Source: CAZSWS01 sp964610765 (GTDB taxonomy: Bacteria > Bacteroidota > Bacteroidia > Bacteroidales > Tannerellaceae). Taken from it: a stretch of DNA of 49,207 bases. This document shows positions 16,458-26,471 of the stretch, piece after piece. The translations under genes were made by a program, and so were the position numbers. How positions within the stretch are numbered: the first letter of the stretch is position 1; every line of letters begins with the position of its first letter. Under the pieces are notes generated by a model. That model made no database searches and had not been told where the DNA came from. It was given only the letters and a program-made list of their open reading frames with translations. Location: the NCBI GenBank assembly GCA_964610765.1, contig CAZSWS010000013.1, forward strand, positions 1-49,207. The letters run 5' to 3'.

Positions 16458-17813
16458 ATGAAAAAAATTGCTGTACTCTTATTATTAAGTAGCCTGAGCT
16501 TGTTGGTAAAGGCACAGAGTAATGTAATTGATGAGATAATTTGGGTGATTGGAGATGAAGCCATTTTACGTTCGGAGGTCGAATCGCAACGACTCTTCCT
16601 ATTAAATGAAGGTCATCGTTTTGAGGGTGATCCTTATTGTCTTATCCCGGAACAGATAGCTGTAAATAAACTTTTCCTGAATCAGGCACGTATTGATAGT
16701 ATTGAAGTAAGTGAAGCGCAAATTTTACAATCTGTGGATGCCTGGATGAATTACGCCATTAAAGAAATTGGCGGCGAAGATAAAATGGAAGAGTATTTCA
16801 GGAAGAAATTATCTCAGATACGTGAAGAGCGAAAAGTGATGGCGCGCGAGCAGTATACAGTGGAGCAAATGAAGCAAAAGCTGATTGGAGATATTAAACT
16901 AACTCCTTCTGAAGTGCGTAAGTACTTTAATCAACTACCACAAGACAGTCTTCCGACGATTCCCACTACCGTTGAGGTGCAAATCATCACGATGGAGCCT
17001 AAAATACCTATCGAAGAAACGGATGCTATCAAAGCCCGATTGAGGGAATTTACCGAGCAGGTAAATAATGGCGAACGTGATTTTTCGGTTTTAGCGAGAA
17101 CCTATTCTGAAGATCCGGCTTCGTCTACACGAGGTGGCGAGTTAGGCTTTAGAGGAAAAGGCGAGTTTTTGCCTGAGTTTGCCAATGTGGCTTTTAACCT
17201 GAAAGACAATAAGCGTGTATCGAATGTGGTAGAAACAGAGTATGGCTTCCATATCATACAGTTGATAGAAAAAAGAGGAGACCGATTGAACGCTAGACAT
17301 ATATTGCTGCGCCCAAGGGTTTCTGAAAAAGAAATGAATGTTAGTATGGTTCGTATGGACTCACTTTATCAGGATATTACTAATGGTAAATTCACCTTTG
17401 AAGAAGCTACGTTTGTATCTGCTGACAAAGACACACGTAACAATAAAGGGTTGATGGTGAATCGTTCTGAAACGGCTAATTATGGAACACCTAAGTTCGA
17501 ATTTCAAGAGCTTCCGCAAGAGATGGGTGCAGTGGTTTATAATATGCAGGTGGGTGAGATCTCTAAGCCTTTCAAAATGCTGACAGAAATGCAAAAAGAA
17601 GTAGTTGCGATTGTCAAATTGAAATCAAGAAAAGAAGCACATAAGGCAAATATTACAGATGATTACCAAGCCTTGAAGAGCATTGTTGAAAATAAACGCC
17701 GTCAAGAAATCATTAAGAAATGGATTGTTAAGCAACAAGCTGATACCTATGTGAAGATTAGTGAAGGATGGAGCAATTGTGACTTCCAGTATCCGGGTTG
17801 GATAAAAGAATGA
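16458..17813 (+). CDS. SurA-like periplasmic peptidyl-prolyl isomerase
   Basis: 451 residues with a signal peptide ending VKAQ. The N-terminal SurA_N-type region (VIDEIIWVIGDEAILRSEVE) is followed by a parvulin domain at about residues 170-275 with the signature RGGELGFRGKGEFLPEF and 'EYGFHIIQLIEK'. A second, more diverged rotamase-like domain covers about 278-390 (NARHILLRP). This is the layout of SurA, which escorts outer-membrane proteins to the BAM complex. Its stop overlaps the ATG of the OstA-like gene (ATGA), indicating translational coupling. Confidence 0.9.
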   Translation: MKKIAVLLLLSSLSLLVKAQSNVIDEIIWVIGDEAILRSEVESQRLFLLNEGHRFEGDPYCLIPEQIAVNKLFLNQARIDSIEVSEAQILQSVDAWMNYAIKEIGGEDKMEEYFRKKLSQIREERKVMAREQYTVEQMKQKLIGDIKLTPSEVRKYFNQLPQDSLPTIPTTVEVQIITMEPKIPIEETDAIKARLREFTEQVNNGERDFSVLARTYSEDPASSTRGGELGFRGKGEFLPEFANVAFNLKDNKRVSNVVETEYGFHIIQLIEKRGDRLNARHILLRPRVSEKEMNVSMVRMDSLYQDITNGKFTFEEATFVSADKDTRNNKGLMVNRSETANYGTPKFEFQELPQEMGAVVYNMQVGEISKPFKMLTEMQKEVVAIVKLKSRKEAHKANITDDYQALKSIVENKRRQEIIKKWIVKQQADTYVKISEGWSNCDFQYPGWIKE

Positions 17814-19408
17814 AAAAAAGAATATTAAAAGCGGTTAGTTTATTCCTGTTTTTTTCTCTGTTCTCTTATTTCATGATAGGACAGAGCGGTTCAGATACAC
17901 CTAAAAAGAAAATCATTTACCTTAGGCATGCTGACGTAGGTTCGTATGATAAAGAACTTATAGAAGATGCACAAATATTTACGGGAAATGTCGTTTTCCA
18001 GCACGATAGTGCTTATATGTATTGTGATAGTGCTCTTTTATATCAAGCGCAAAACGCATTTGAGGCTTTTGAGAATGTTCGTTTAGAGCAAGGAGATACC
18101 ATTTTTATATATGGCAAATATTTACACTATGATGGAGAAACGCAGATAGCTAAACTGCGTGAAAATGTTCGTATGGATTATATCCAGCCGGATAGTTCTA
18201 CTGTGACTTTATTTACAGACAGCTTGAACTATGATCGGACCAAGAGTATCGGTTATTATTTTGAGGGAGGTATGATTATAGACCTGGATAATGAACTGAC
18301 ATCTTTTTATGGACAGTATTCACCTTCAACCAAGTTGGCTGTTTTTAATGATAGTGTAAAGCTGATTAATCCTGAATTTGTATTAACCTCAGATACCTTA
18401 CACTATAGTACGGAAAGCCGTATTGCTACTATTTTAGGTCCTTCAATTATTGTTGCAGATAGTGGTACCATTTATTCTTCCAGAGGATGGTACGATACGA
18501 ATGCAGGCTTCGCATCGGTGCTTGACCGATCGCGCGTATTGTCGGGTGATCGTTACTTAATAGGAGACTCTGTTTCTTATAGGCGTGAAGAAGGCATCGG
18601 TGAAGCTTTTGGCAATGTGATATTGGGAGACACGGTGAAGAAAATGAACATGGAGGGGCATTATGTCTTTTACAACGAAAAAACAGAATATGCTTTTGCT
18701 ACTGATAGTGCTCGCTTGGTTGAATTCTCTCAACAGGATACACTCTTTCTGCATGCGGATACCTTGGAAATGATAACGGTAGACTCAACCGCTCGGTATA
18801 TGAAAGCGTATTATGGCGTGCGATTTTATCGAAACGACGCGCAAGGCGTTTGTGATTCTATGCAATTCAATACTAAAGACTCTGTATTATATATGTATAA
18901 AGAGCCGATTCTTTGGAATGAGAATTTTCAATTATATGGTGATACAATCGTTGTGTATATGAATGACAGTACAATCGAATATGCACATATTCAGCAATAT
19001 GCTTTTGCAGCTGAAATGGTCGATACGACTTATTTCAACCAGTTGAAGAGCAATGATATGAAGGCGTTCTTTACCGGGCAGGAGCTGACGCGCATGGAGC
19101 TGGATGGCAATGTGGAGACGATTTACTATCCATTAGAAAATGATGGGTCGATGGTTGGGTTAAACAAGACGAAGAGTGGATATATGACTATGTGGCTGAA
19201 AGACAAGAAAATTCAAAAATTATTGTTTTGGCCTAATCCGGATGCAAATCTATATCCCATACCTGACTTAGACCCGGAGATGAAAATACTTCCAAATTTC
19301 TTTTGGTTTGATTATATACGACCGAAAAACAAAGATGATATTTATCAAGTTATTAAAAAACGCTCAGGAGAAATAAAAGAGCAGCGCAGTAGCCGATTTA
19401 CACGTTAA
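17810..19408 (+). CDS. OstA-like (LptA/LptD N-domain) envelope protein
   Basis: 532 residues from the ATG overlapping the previous stop; an in-frame ATG 12 bp upstream is less likely. A signal-anchor-like N-terminus precedes a long array of beta-taco strands of the OstA type (ARIFTGNV-like 'AQIFTGNVVFQHDSAYMYCD', then repeats of 'SDTLHYSTESRIATI'). The family binds the lipid A part of lipopolysaccharide during transport to the outer membrane. No C-terminal beta-barrel of LptD is evident. Genetic coupling to a SurA-like chaperone fits an envelope assembly role. Confidence 0.85.
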   Translation: MKKRILKAVSLFLFFSLFSYFMIGQSGSDTPKKKIIYLRHADVGSYDKELIEDAQIFTGNVVFQHDSAYMYCDSALLYQAQNAFEAFENVRLEQGDTIFIYGKYLHYDGETQIAKLRENVRMDYIQPDSSTVTLFTDSLNYDRTKSIGYYFEGGMIIDLDNELTSFYGQYSPSTKLAVFNDSVKLINPEFVLTSDTLHYSTESRIATILGPSIIVADSGTIYSSRGWYDTNAGFASVLDRSRVLSGDRYLIGDSVSYRREEGIGEAFGNVILGDTVKKMNMEGHYVFYNEKTEYAFATDSARLVEFSQQDTLFLHADTLEMITVDSTARYMKAYYGVRFYRNDAQGVCDSMQFNTKDSVLYMYKEPILWNENFQLYGDTIVVYMNDSTIEYAHIQQYAFAAEMVDTTYFNQLKSNDMKAFFTGQELTRMELDGNVETIYYPLENDGSMVGLNKTKSGYMTMWLKDKKIQKLLFWPNPDANLYPIPDLDPEMKILPNFFWFDYIRPKNKDDIYQVIKKRSGEIKEQRSSRFTR

Positions 19409-19438
19409 TAACTAGATGACTAGAAAACGAATCTTCTT

Positions 19439-21283
19439 ATGAGTGATATAATCCATGTTTTACCAGACAGTATTGCGAATCAAATTGCAGCCGGCGAGGT
19501 AATTCAGCGGCCGGCTTCGGTTGTGAAAGAACTGGTTGAAAACGCCGTTGATGCGGGTGCAACAGAGGTTCGCGTCATTATTAAAGACGGGGGGCGAACA
19601 TTGATTCAGGTGATTGACAATGGTAAGGGCATGTCTGAAACAGATGCTCGGATGGCTTTTGAAAGGCATGCCACGTCAAAAATCCAAAATTCACAAGATC
19701 TTTTTGCTTTAAAAACTTTTGGTTTTCGAGGAGAGGCACTGGCTTCTATTGTTGCTATTGCGCATGTAGAGCTTTGTACACGTACTAAAGAAGATGAGCT
19801 GGGAGTGCATTTGTTTATTGAAGGCTCAGAACTTAAATCCATTGAACCGGAAGCTTGTGCACAGGGTAGTGTGTTTTCGGTCAAAAATCTATTTTATAAT
19901 GTACCGGCTAGACGGAAATTCTTAAAGACGAACGAAACAGAGTTCAAGAATATCCTATGGGAGTTTGAGCGTATCGTTTTGGTTAATCCGGATGTCTCTT
20001 TTTTCTTAACGCATAATGGGAATGAAATATTTAACTTGCCTGCTGCCGGTCTAAGACAGCGTGTAGTTAATGTTTTCGGGAAAACCATGAACAAAAAGAT
20101 GCTTTCTCTTTCATTGGATACTCCGATTGTAAAGATTGAAGGCTTTGTAGGTCGTCCGGATACGGCAAAAAAGAGAGGTGCGTTGCAGTATTTCTTTGTG
20201 AATGGACGCTATATGCGTCATTCATATTTTCATCGGGCTGTTATGCAGGCTTACGAGCAGCTGATTGCTCCGAATGAATATCCGGATTACTTTCTCTATT
20301 TCACGGTAGACCCTCAGTGTATTGACGTGAATATACATCCTACCAAAACTGAAATTAAATTTGAGAACGAGCATCCAATCTGGCAAATCATATTGTCGGC
20401 TGTCAGAGAAGTTTTGGGAAAAGCGAATATGATGCCAACCATTGAGTTTGATCAGGAAGATGCAATTGATATACCGGCTTATGACCCGACAAAACAAACT
20501 GCGTCGGGTGGACCACCACCCGTTTCGCTGAATAAGGATTATAATCCGTTCAACACTCGACCACAGCGAGTAACGCAAGACTGGGAAAAACTGTATGAAG
20601 GGTTTCAATGTGGAAAAAACGAAACGGATTTTACAGATGTACTTCCGCGTCAGTCGGTAGATACCCCCACTTTTATGCCGGAAGAGAAAGCCGATGCTGT
20701 CCTTTTTGAATCTGAGCATCAGCCATGTTTTCAGTATAAAACGAAATATATTCTTACATCTATTTCCTCGGGACTGGTGTTGATTGATCAGCATCGGGCG
20801 CATGTGCGTATTTTATTTGACCAATATAAACGGTCTATGTCGCATGGGAAACTGCCTTCGCAAAAAATGCTGTTCCCGGATATTGTTGAACTAACATTGG
20901 TTGAATCAACTGTTTATCCTACCGTAGAGGAAGAGCTTCAAAACATGGGTTTTGATTTGAGTAATCTGGGAGGTAATAGTTATGCTGTGAATGGTATCCC
21001 GGCGGGAACAGAGCATTATAACCCGGCTATTTTGATTAAAGAAATATTGGGAGAAGTTATTGAAATGGGCGATTTATCCGTTAAGGACTTGACAGACACC
21101 CTTTGCTTATCGCTTGCAAAAGCTTCTGCTATACCTTCGGGGAAGGTGCTCTCAAACGAAGAAATGGAACATATGTTTGCTTCTCTTTTTTCTTTGCCCG
21201 AGAATAATTTTACTCCTGATGGACAACCCATCCTTACCTTGTTGACGGATGATGAGTTGACCAAACGTTTTCGCCGGAATTAA
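19439..21283 (+). CDS. mutL: DNA mismatch repair protein MutL
   Basis: 614 residues. The GHKL ATPase domain (1-330) has motifs IAAGEVIQRPASVVKELVEN, DNGKGM and TSKI / FGFRGEAL. The C-terminal dimerisation domain occupies about 425-610. The metal-binding endonuclease motif DQHA(x)2E(x)4E appears as DQHRAHVRILFDQY, without the glutamates, and the usual CPHGRP-like motif reads TPDGQP. It therefore looks nuclease-deficient. It couples MutS recognition to downstream repair steps. Located 30 bp after the OstA-like gene, probably same transcript. Confidence 0.95.
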   Translation: MSDIIHVLPDSIANQIAAGEVIQRPASVVKELVENAVDAGATEVRVIIKDGGRTLIQVIDNGKGMSETDARMAFERHATSKIQNSQDLFALKTFGFRGEALASIVAIAHVELCTRTKEDELGVHLFIEGSELKSIEPEACAQGSVFSVKNLFYNVPARRKFLKTNETEFKNILWEFERIVLVNPDVSFFLTHNGNEIFNLPAAGLRQRVVNVFGKTMNKKMLSLSLDTPIVKIEGFVGRPDTAKKRGALQYFFVNGRYMRHSYFHRAVMQAYEQLIAPNEYPDYFLYFTVDPQCIDVNIHPTKTEIKFENEHPIWQIILSAVREVLGKANMMPTIEFDQEDAIDIPAYDPTKQTASGGPPPVSLNKDYNPFNTRPQRVTQDWEKLYEGFQCGKNETDFTDVLPRQSVDTPTFMPEEKADAVLFESEHQPCFQYKTKYILTSISSGLVLIDQHRAHVRILFDQYKRSMSHGKLPSQKMLFPDIVELTLVESTVYPTVEEELQNMGFDLSNLGGNSYAVNGIPAGTEHYNPAILIKEILGEVIEMGDLSVKDLTDTLCLSLAKASAIPSGKVLSNEEMEHMFASLFSLPENNFTPDGQPILTLLTDDELTKRFRRN

Positions 21284-21316
21284 CTTTCTTTGTAGTTCTG
21301 CTCTTCCCTTCCTGTG

Positions 21317-21347
21317 CTTGTTTATCTTTCTATTATGTGTATTTTTG
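21317..21347 (+). promoter_or_regulatory. Promoter candidate for the TPR gene
   Basis: CTTG (21317-21320), 19 bp, then TATTTTTG (21340-21347), an exact TAnnTTTG match, 32 bp before the ATG. Confidence 0.55.
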
Positions 21348-21379
21348 TTCGATAAGTATCATTTTGATAAAAAATAACT

Positions 21380-22348
21380 ATGGCTAATTTTTTCAAGTCC
21401 TTATTTTCCTCTTCAAAGGCAGAGCAAGCGGTAGCAGAAGAGCAAACCCCTGAGCCTCCTAAAAACTTTGATACATTAAAATACGATGGTGTGCGTGCTC
21501 AACGCATGGGACGTATAGGCTATGCAACTAAATGCTATCAGGAGGCACTTTTGTTGATGAAAGATTATGAAACCATGCAGTTTCTTGCTTCAGCTTATAC
21601 GCAAACGCATGATTTGGAAGATGCTTTAGAAGTGACTACAGAAATGACTGAGCTAGAACCAGACAATAAAGATGGCTATCTGTTGCGAATTAATCTGCTA
21701 TATATGATGGAGCGATTGGAAGAATCGTTGCAGCAGGTTCTAATCCTTATAGACCGAATTCCTGACTTGACTGAAGCTTATTATATGAAAGGAAAAGTGG
21801 AGTTAGATATGAAACGAGCAGAGGATGCGATTGTTTCGCTTACCGAAGGTATTAGACTCAAAGAAGATGCTCCACAGATGTTTTTTGTTCGCGCTAAAGC
21901 TTATTATGTTTTGAAAAACTTAGAAGCAGCCATAAAAGACATTGATCAAGCTCTCACGCTTAATCCTGAGGATGAGTCATACTATCTGCTGAAAGGGTTG
22001 ATTCATCAAGACATGCAAGATGATGAATCTGCCGTTCAGAATTATCTTAAAGTGACGGAGCTAAACCCCTTCAGTCATCAAGTCGCATTGTCTATCGGAA
22101 ATATTTATATGCGGACCAATCGTGCAGAAGAAGCATTGGAGCTTTATGATGATTTGTTGGAAATGGGAGAGGAATTTCCTGAGTTGCATGATGCGCGGGC
22201 ACAGCTTTTTGACCAATTGGGTCAGTCTGAATCTGCTCAAGAGGAGCGAGAGAAAGCTGATTTGCTGCGTAAAGAAGCAGTTGATGAAGAAGAAGTTACG
22301 GATGGGAAAGCTAATTTTGACAACTTGTATAAAGGAGGATTTTACTAA
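21380..22348 (+). CDS. TPR-repeat protein
   Basis: 322 residues with no signal peptide. About seven tetratricopeptide repeats span residues 30-290 (e.g. AEDAIVSLTEGIRLKEDAPQ, EEALELYDDLLEMGEEFPEL). The N-terminus is short and polar (SSSKAEQAVAEEQTPEPPKN). TPR arrays mediate protein-protein contacts; no catalytic domain is present, so the specific role is unknown. The stop overlaps the next gene's ATG (TAATG), and a strong ribosome binding site AAAGGAGG (22331-22338) for the next gene lies inside its 3' end. Confidence 0.85.
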   Translation: MANFFKSLFSSSKAEQAVAEEQTPEPPKNFDTLKYDGVRAQRMGRIGYATKCYQEALLLMKDYETMQFLASAYTQTHDLEDALEVTTEMTELEPDNKDGYLLRINLLYMMERLEESLQQVLILIDRIPDLTEAYYMKGKVELDMKRAEDAIVSLTEGIRLKEDAPQMFFVRAKAYYVLKNLEAAIKDIDQALTLNPEDESYYLLKGLIHQDMQDDESAVQNYLKVTELNPFSHQVALSIGNIYMRTNRAEEALELYDDLLEMGEEFPELHDARAQLFDQLGQSESAQEEREKADLLRKEAVDEEEVTDGKANFDNLYKGGFY

Positions 22349-23871
22349 TGAAAAATAAATATTTAAGCCTAATAATAGGTGCGCTATTAGTGTTGTTGTT
22401 TGTGAGTTCGTGTGCTACCTCTCGCTATTTACCCCCAGCGGTTGGAAATGATGCGAAACATGAGTTTAGAGGTGCTTGGATACAAACAATTTATCAAGGT
22501 GAATATAGCCAAATGTCGGTGGCAGAAATGAAGCAAAGCTTTATTAAAAAGCTGGATTTTCTTCAAGACTGTGGAATTAATGCCTTAATATTTCAAGTAC
22601 GACCGGAGGCTGATGCTTTTTATAACTCAAGATTTGAACCTTGGAGTCGTTTTTATACCGGCAAACAAGGACTTGCTCCTGAAAATGATTTTGACTTGAT
22701 GGAGTTTCTGATTGAGGAATGCCATCAGCGAGCCATGGAGTTCCATGCTTGGTTAAACCCTTACAGAGCGGGCACATCTGGTACCGATAATCTTTGTGAC
22801 TCACATGTTTATTATAAACATCCGGATTGGTTTGTATTTTATAATAAACAACTATTGTTCGATCCCGGAATGCCGCAAAGCAGACAGCATATTTGTAATG
22901 TCGTGCGAGACATAGTCATGCGTTATGATGTTGACGGTATCCACATGGACGATTATTTCTATCCTTATCCTGCTCCCGGACTGGCCTTCCCGGATGATGA
23001 GAGCTTTGCTCGTTATGGATCCGAATATTCAGAAGCTCAACGAGGCGACTGGAGACGTGAAAATGTAAATAAGCTGATTAGTGAACTGAAGCGTACCATT
23101 CTTTTAGTTAAACCTTGGGTGCGTTTGGGTATAAGTCCATTCGGTATCTATAGAAATCAAAAGAGCACGCCTGATGGTTCAGGAAGCAAGACCAATGGTT
23201 TGCAAAACTATGACGACCTCTATGCTGATGTATTGCATTGGGTAAAACAAGGGTGGGTAGACTATATGATGCCTCAAATATATTGGGAGATAGGACACGC
23301 TGCGGCTGACTATGCTACATTGGTGCAATGGTGGAATAAACATGCGTATGATCGCCCGCTTTATATCGGGCAAGATGTAAACAGGACAATGAAGGTAGAC
23401 CAGCTGGCACAGAAGATGCGTTATACAAGAGGATTGTCGCAAGTGAATGGTAATTGTTTTTGGCCGGCTAATGAAATCTTATGGAACAATGGAGGAATAG
23501 CTGATAGCTTGAAGCGTAATTATCATCGCTATCCGGCATTGATACCCGGTTATACACACTTGAGTAATCGTGCACCTAAAGAGGTGAAAAAACTTAAAAC
23601 AGAATGGACTGCCGATGGCTTTGTACTTCATTGGATGTCTGATCATGATATCTTAAATCCTGAATCGGCACGTTATTATGTAGTGTATAAATTTGCACAT
23701 GGTGAACCTGTCGATTTGAATAACCCGGCTCGGATTGTTACTATTACGCCAGACCCATATTATATGTTACCTTATGAAAAAGGAACGGAGAAATACCGTT
23801 ATGTGGTAACTTCTGTCGATCGATTTAACAACGAGAGCGTCAAAGGTAAACGTAAAACAGTAAAACTTTAA
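22348..23871 (+). CDS. GHL10 / DUF187 glycosyl-hydrolase-like lipoprotein
   Basis: 507 residues with a lipoprotein signal (VSSC, Cys22). The TIM-barrel domain of the GHL10 family is clear: EFRGAWIQTIYQGEYSQ, then 'LDFLQDCGINALIFQVRPEA', 'HAWLNPYRAG', 'DVDGIHMDDYFYPYP' and 'GISPFGIYRN'. The C-terminal about 90 residues form an FN3-like module (WTADGFVLHWMSDHD). Members are thought to act on cell-wall or surface polysaccharide, and the Asp pair in IHMDDYF is the probable active-site region (inference). Translationally coupled to the TPR gene and 38 bp upstream of a glycerophosphodiesterase. Confidence 0.88.
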   Translation: MKNKYLSLIIGALLVLLFVSSCATSRYLPPAVGNDAKHEFRGAWIQTIYQGEYSQMSVAEMKQSFIKKLDFLQDCGINALIFQVRPEADAFYNSRFEPWSRFYTGKQGLAPENDFDLMEFLIEECHQRAMEFHAWLNPYRAGTSGTDNLCDSHVYYKHPDWFVFYNKQLLFDPGMPQSRQHICNVVRDIVMRYDVDGIHMDDYFYPYPAPGLAFPDDESFARYGSEYSEAQRGDWRRENVNKLISELKRTILLVKPWVRLGISPFGIYRNQKSTPDGSGSKTNGLQNYDDLYADVLHWVKQGWVDYMMPQIYWEIGHAAADYATLVQWWNKHAYDRPLYIGQDVNRTMKVDQLAQKMRYTRGLSQVNGNCFWPANEILWNNGGIADSLKRNYHRYPALIPGYTHLSNRAPKEVKKLKTEWTADGFVLHWMSDHDILNPESARYYVVYKFAHGEPVDLNNPARIVTITPDPYYMLPYEKGTEKYRYVVTSVDRFNNESVKGKRKTVKL

Positions 23872-23909
23872 TGGCAAATATATTACACACCTTATAAATC
23901 ACAATAACA

Positions 23910-24668
23910 ATGAAAAAAATACTTTTTATTTTACTTGGAATAGCTTTTGCTATTATCAGTTTGAATGGACAAACAAAAAACATAGCCCATCGTGGCTATT
24001 GGGATATAGCTAATTCTGCTCAGAACTCGATTGTTGCCCTTCAAAAGGCGCACGAACTGGGTCTTTATGGTTCAGAGTTTGATGTGTTGATTACGTCAGA
24101 CAGTGTGCCAGTAGTCAATCATGACGATAAGATTGAAGGAAAACTAATTGAAGCAACTCCTTATGCGCTATTGAGAGATATTAAGCTTAAGAATGGAGAG
24201 ATAATTCCTACTTTAGAACAATATTTAGTGCATGGTAAAGCGTATGGAACAACTCAGCTGATTCTTGAGATTAAACCTCACAAGACCAAAGAAAATGAGG
24301 ATAGAGCGGTGCGGATGATAACAGCCATGGTTGATGCCTACCAGTTGCAAGCACAAGTAGAATATATTTCGTTTAGTATGAATATTTGCAAAGAGCTTAA
24401 ACGCCTTCGTCCTGATTGTATCGTTTCATACTTAAATGGAGATAAATCGCCTGCTGAAATCAAAGAAATTGGCTTGTCAGGCATCGATTATCATCATAAA
24501 GTGTTGACAGATCATAAAGATTGGATTAAGGAGGCACGTGAATTAGGCCTGTTGGTTAATGTATGGACTGTGAATGATGCAGCGATGATGCAGCATTTTA
24601 TCAAAGAAAAAGTGGACTTTATTACAACAGATAAACCTGCTGTATTGAAAAAGCTTCTGGAGCAATAA
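23910..24668 (+). CDS. Glycerophosphodiester phosphodiesterase, exported
   Basis: 252 residues with a signal peptide ending LNGQ. GDPD signature residues are visible: IAHRGY (catalytic His), the metal-binding pair in GSEFDVLITSD, His in VVNHDD, and ILEIKPH further on; the C-terminus has 'VNVWTVND'. It hydrolyses glycerophosphodiesters released from phospholipids to glycerol-3-phosphate and an alcohol. The periplasmic location follows from the signal peptide. It ends in a strong terminator. Confidence 0.92.
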   Translation: MKKILFILLGIAFAIISLNGQTKNIAHRGYWDIANSAQNSIVALQKAHELGLYGSEFDVLITSDSVPVVNHDDKIEGKLIEATPYALLRDIKLKNGEIIPTLEQYLVHGKAYGTTQLILEIKPHKTKENEDRAVRMITAMVDAYQLQAQVEYISFSMNICKELKRLRPDCIVSYLNGDKSPAEIKEIGLSGIDYHHKVLTDHKDWIKEARELGLLVNVWTVNDAAMMQHFIKEKVDFITTDKPAVLKKLLEQ

Positions 24669-24695
24669 TACTGAATCGACACTGAATAAAATATA

Positions 24696-24725
24696 AACAC
24701 CTTGAAAAACTCAAGGTGTTTTTTG
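24696..24725 (+). terminator. Terminator after the glycerophosphodiesterase gene
   Basis: Perfect 10-bp arms AACACCTTGA / TCAAGGTGTT with a 5-nt loop, followed by TTTT. Confidence 0.85.
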
Positions 24726-24920
24726 ATGTGGCTCATGATGAAATTACTAGATACAGTCTGGTAATACTTGAAAAACTCTTTAAATGCGGATTGAACTGAT
24801 ACTGAACGCATGTTAATTTTCTTCATTCATTGTTAGAACTCTTCTTAAACGCATTTTATTGTTAAGAAAAATAGCTTTCTTTGTACTTTCAAATATTAAT
24901 TATTTACATTACGTGTGATT

Positions 24921-26465
24921 ATGGCGCAGGAAGACGTTTTTAAAAAGCTTGTTTCCCATTGTAAAGAATACGGTTATGTATTTCCCTCATCTGAAATTTA
25001 TGATGGATTAGGAGCTGTATATGATTACGGTCAAAATGGGGTTGAACTAAAAAATAACATTAAGAAATATTGGTGGGACAGCATGACGCTGTTGAATGAA
25101 AATGTAGTAGGGATTGATTCTGCTATATTTATGCATCCTACTATATGGAAAGCTTCCGGACATGTTGATGCTTTTAATGATCCACTGATTGACAATAAAG
25201 ATTCAAAAAAGCGGTATCGGGCAGACGTATTGATTGAAGACTATCTGGCTAAGCTGGATGATAAAATAAATAAAGAAGTAGCTAAAGCTGCAAAACGATT
25301 TGGTGATGCTTTTGACGAAGAGCAATTTAGATCAACCAATACCAGAGTATTGGAAAATCAAGCATTGCGCGACCAAACTCATCAACGTTTTGCTGATGCA
25401 TTGAATGCTTCAGATTTAAATGAGTTGCGTCAAATCATTATTGATAGCAAAATAGTATGTCCCGTTTCCGGAACAATGAACTGGACAGAAGTTCGTCAGT
25501 TTAATCTGATGTTTGCTACCGAGATGGGCTCAACGTCTGAAGGTGCGATGAAAGTTTATCTTCGTCCTGAAACAGCGCAGGGTATTTTTGTGAACTTCTT
25601 GAATGTGCAAAAGACTGGGCGCATGCGTGTGCCGTTTGGTATAGCACAAATCGGGAAGGCTTTCCGTAACGAGATAGTGGCCCGTCAGTTTATCTTCCGC
25701 ATGCGTGAATTTGAGCAGATGGAAATGCAATTCTTTGTTCGTCCGGGCGAAGAGCTGGATTGGTTTGCCAAATGGAAAGAAACGCGCTTGAAGTGGCATT
25801 TAGCTCTTGGTTTTGGAGATGAGAATTATCGCTTTCATGACCATGAGAAATTGGCTCACTATGCGAATGCTGCTACCGATATTGAATATAAGATGCCCTT
25901 TGGCTTTAAAGAGGTAGAAGGCATTCACAGTCGAACCGACTTTGACTTGGTGCAGCATGAGAAGTTTTCAGGTAAGAAAATGCAGTACTTTGATCCTGAG
26001 CAAAACAAAAGCTATGTACCTTATGTCGTTGAAACCTCTATAGGTCTTGACCGTATGTTCTTGAGTATATTAGCCGGCTCATTCTGTGAAGAACAACTGG
26101 AAAATGGCGAAACACGTGTGATGTTGAAGTTGCCTCCAGCATTGGCTCCTGTTAAGCTGGCTGTATTACCCTTGGTTCGTAAAGATGGATTACCGGAGAA
26201 GGCTAAAGAGATTATGGATATGCTCAAGTTTGATTTCCATTGCCAGTACGATGAGAAAGATACGATTGGGAAGCGCTATCGCCGCCAAGATGCTATTGGA
26301 ACGCCCTATTGTATCACCATAGACTATGATACCCCAAAAGATAATCATGTAACTATACGCTTCCGTGATACCATGGAGCAAGAGAGAGTTTCGATAGATA
26401 GCTTGCATGCCATTGTATCTGAAAAAGTAAGCATGCGCTCTTTACTAATGAAAATTGCAGAATAA
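24921..26465 (+). CDS. glyS: Glycyl-tRNA synthetase (dimeric class II type)
   Basis: 514 residues from ATG 24921; an in-frame GTG six bases upstream is less likely because the protein then matches the family start MAQEDVFKKLVSHCKEYGYV. Class II motifs are visible: PSSEIYDGLGAVYDYG near the N-terminus, RPETAQGIFVNF and AFRNEI (motif 2 region), and the C-terminal 'GLDRMFL' of motif 3. The anticodon-binding domain forms the last 130 residues (LAVLPLVRKDGLPEKAKE). It charges tRNA-Gly with glycine. The alpha2 form is usual outside most proteobacteria. An FKBP gene follows after 6 bp. Confidence 0.96.
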   Translation: MAQEDVFKKLVSHCKEYGYVFPSSEIYDGLGAVYDYGQNGVELKNNIKKYWWDSMTLLNENVVGIDSAIFMHPTIWKASGHVDAFNDPLIDNKDSKKRYRADVLIEDYLAKLDDKINKEVAKAAKRFGDAFDEEQFRSTNTRVLENQALRDQTHQRFADALNASDLNELRQIIIDSKIVCPVSGTMNWTEVRQFNLMFATEMGSTSEGAMKVYLRPETAQGIFVNFLNVQKTGRMRVPFGIAQIGKAFRNEIVARQFIFRMREFEQMEMQFFVRPGEELDWFAKWKETRLKWHLALGFGDENYRFHDHEKLAHYANAATDIEYKMPFGFKEVEGIHSRTDFDLVQHEKFSGKKMQYFDPEQNKSYVPYVVETSIGLDRMFLSILAGSFCEEQLENGETRVMLKLPPALAPVKLAVLPLVRKDGLPEKAKEIMDMLKFDFHCQYDEKDTIGKRYRRQDAIGTPYCITIDYDTPKDNHVTIRFRDTMEQERVSIDSLHAIVSEKVSMRSLLMKIAE

Positions 26466-26471
26466 AATATT

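Noticed and set aside
20222..20803. 193-codon minus-strand frame within mutL
   Set aside because: Antisense to mutL, no recognisable domain or promoter.
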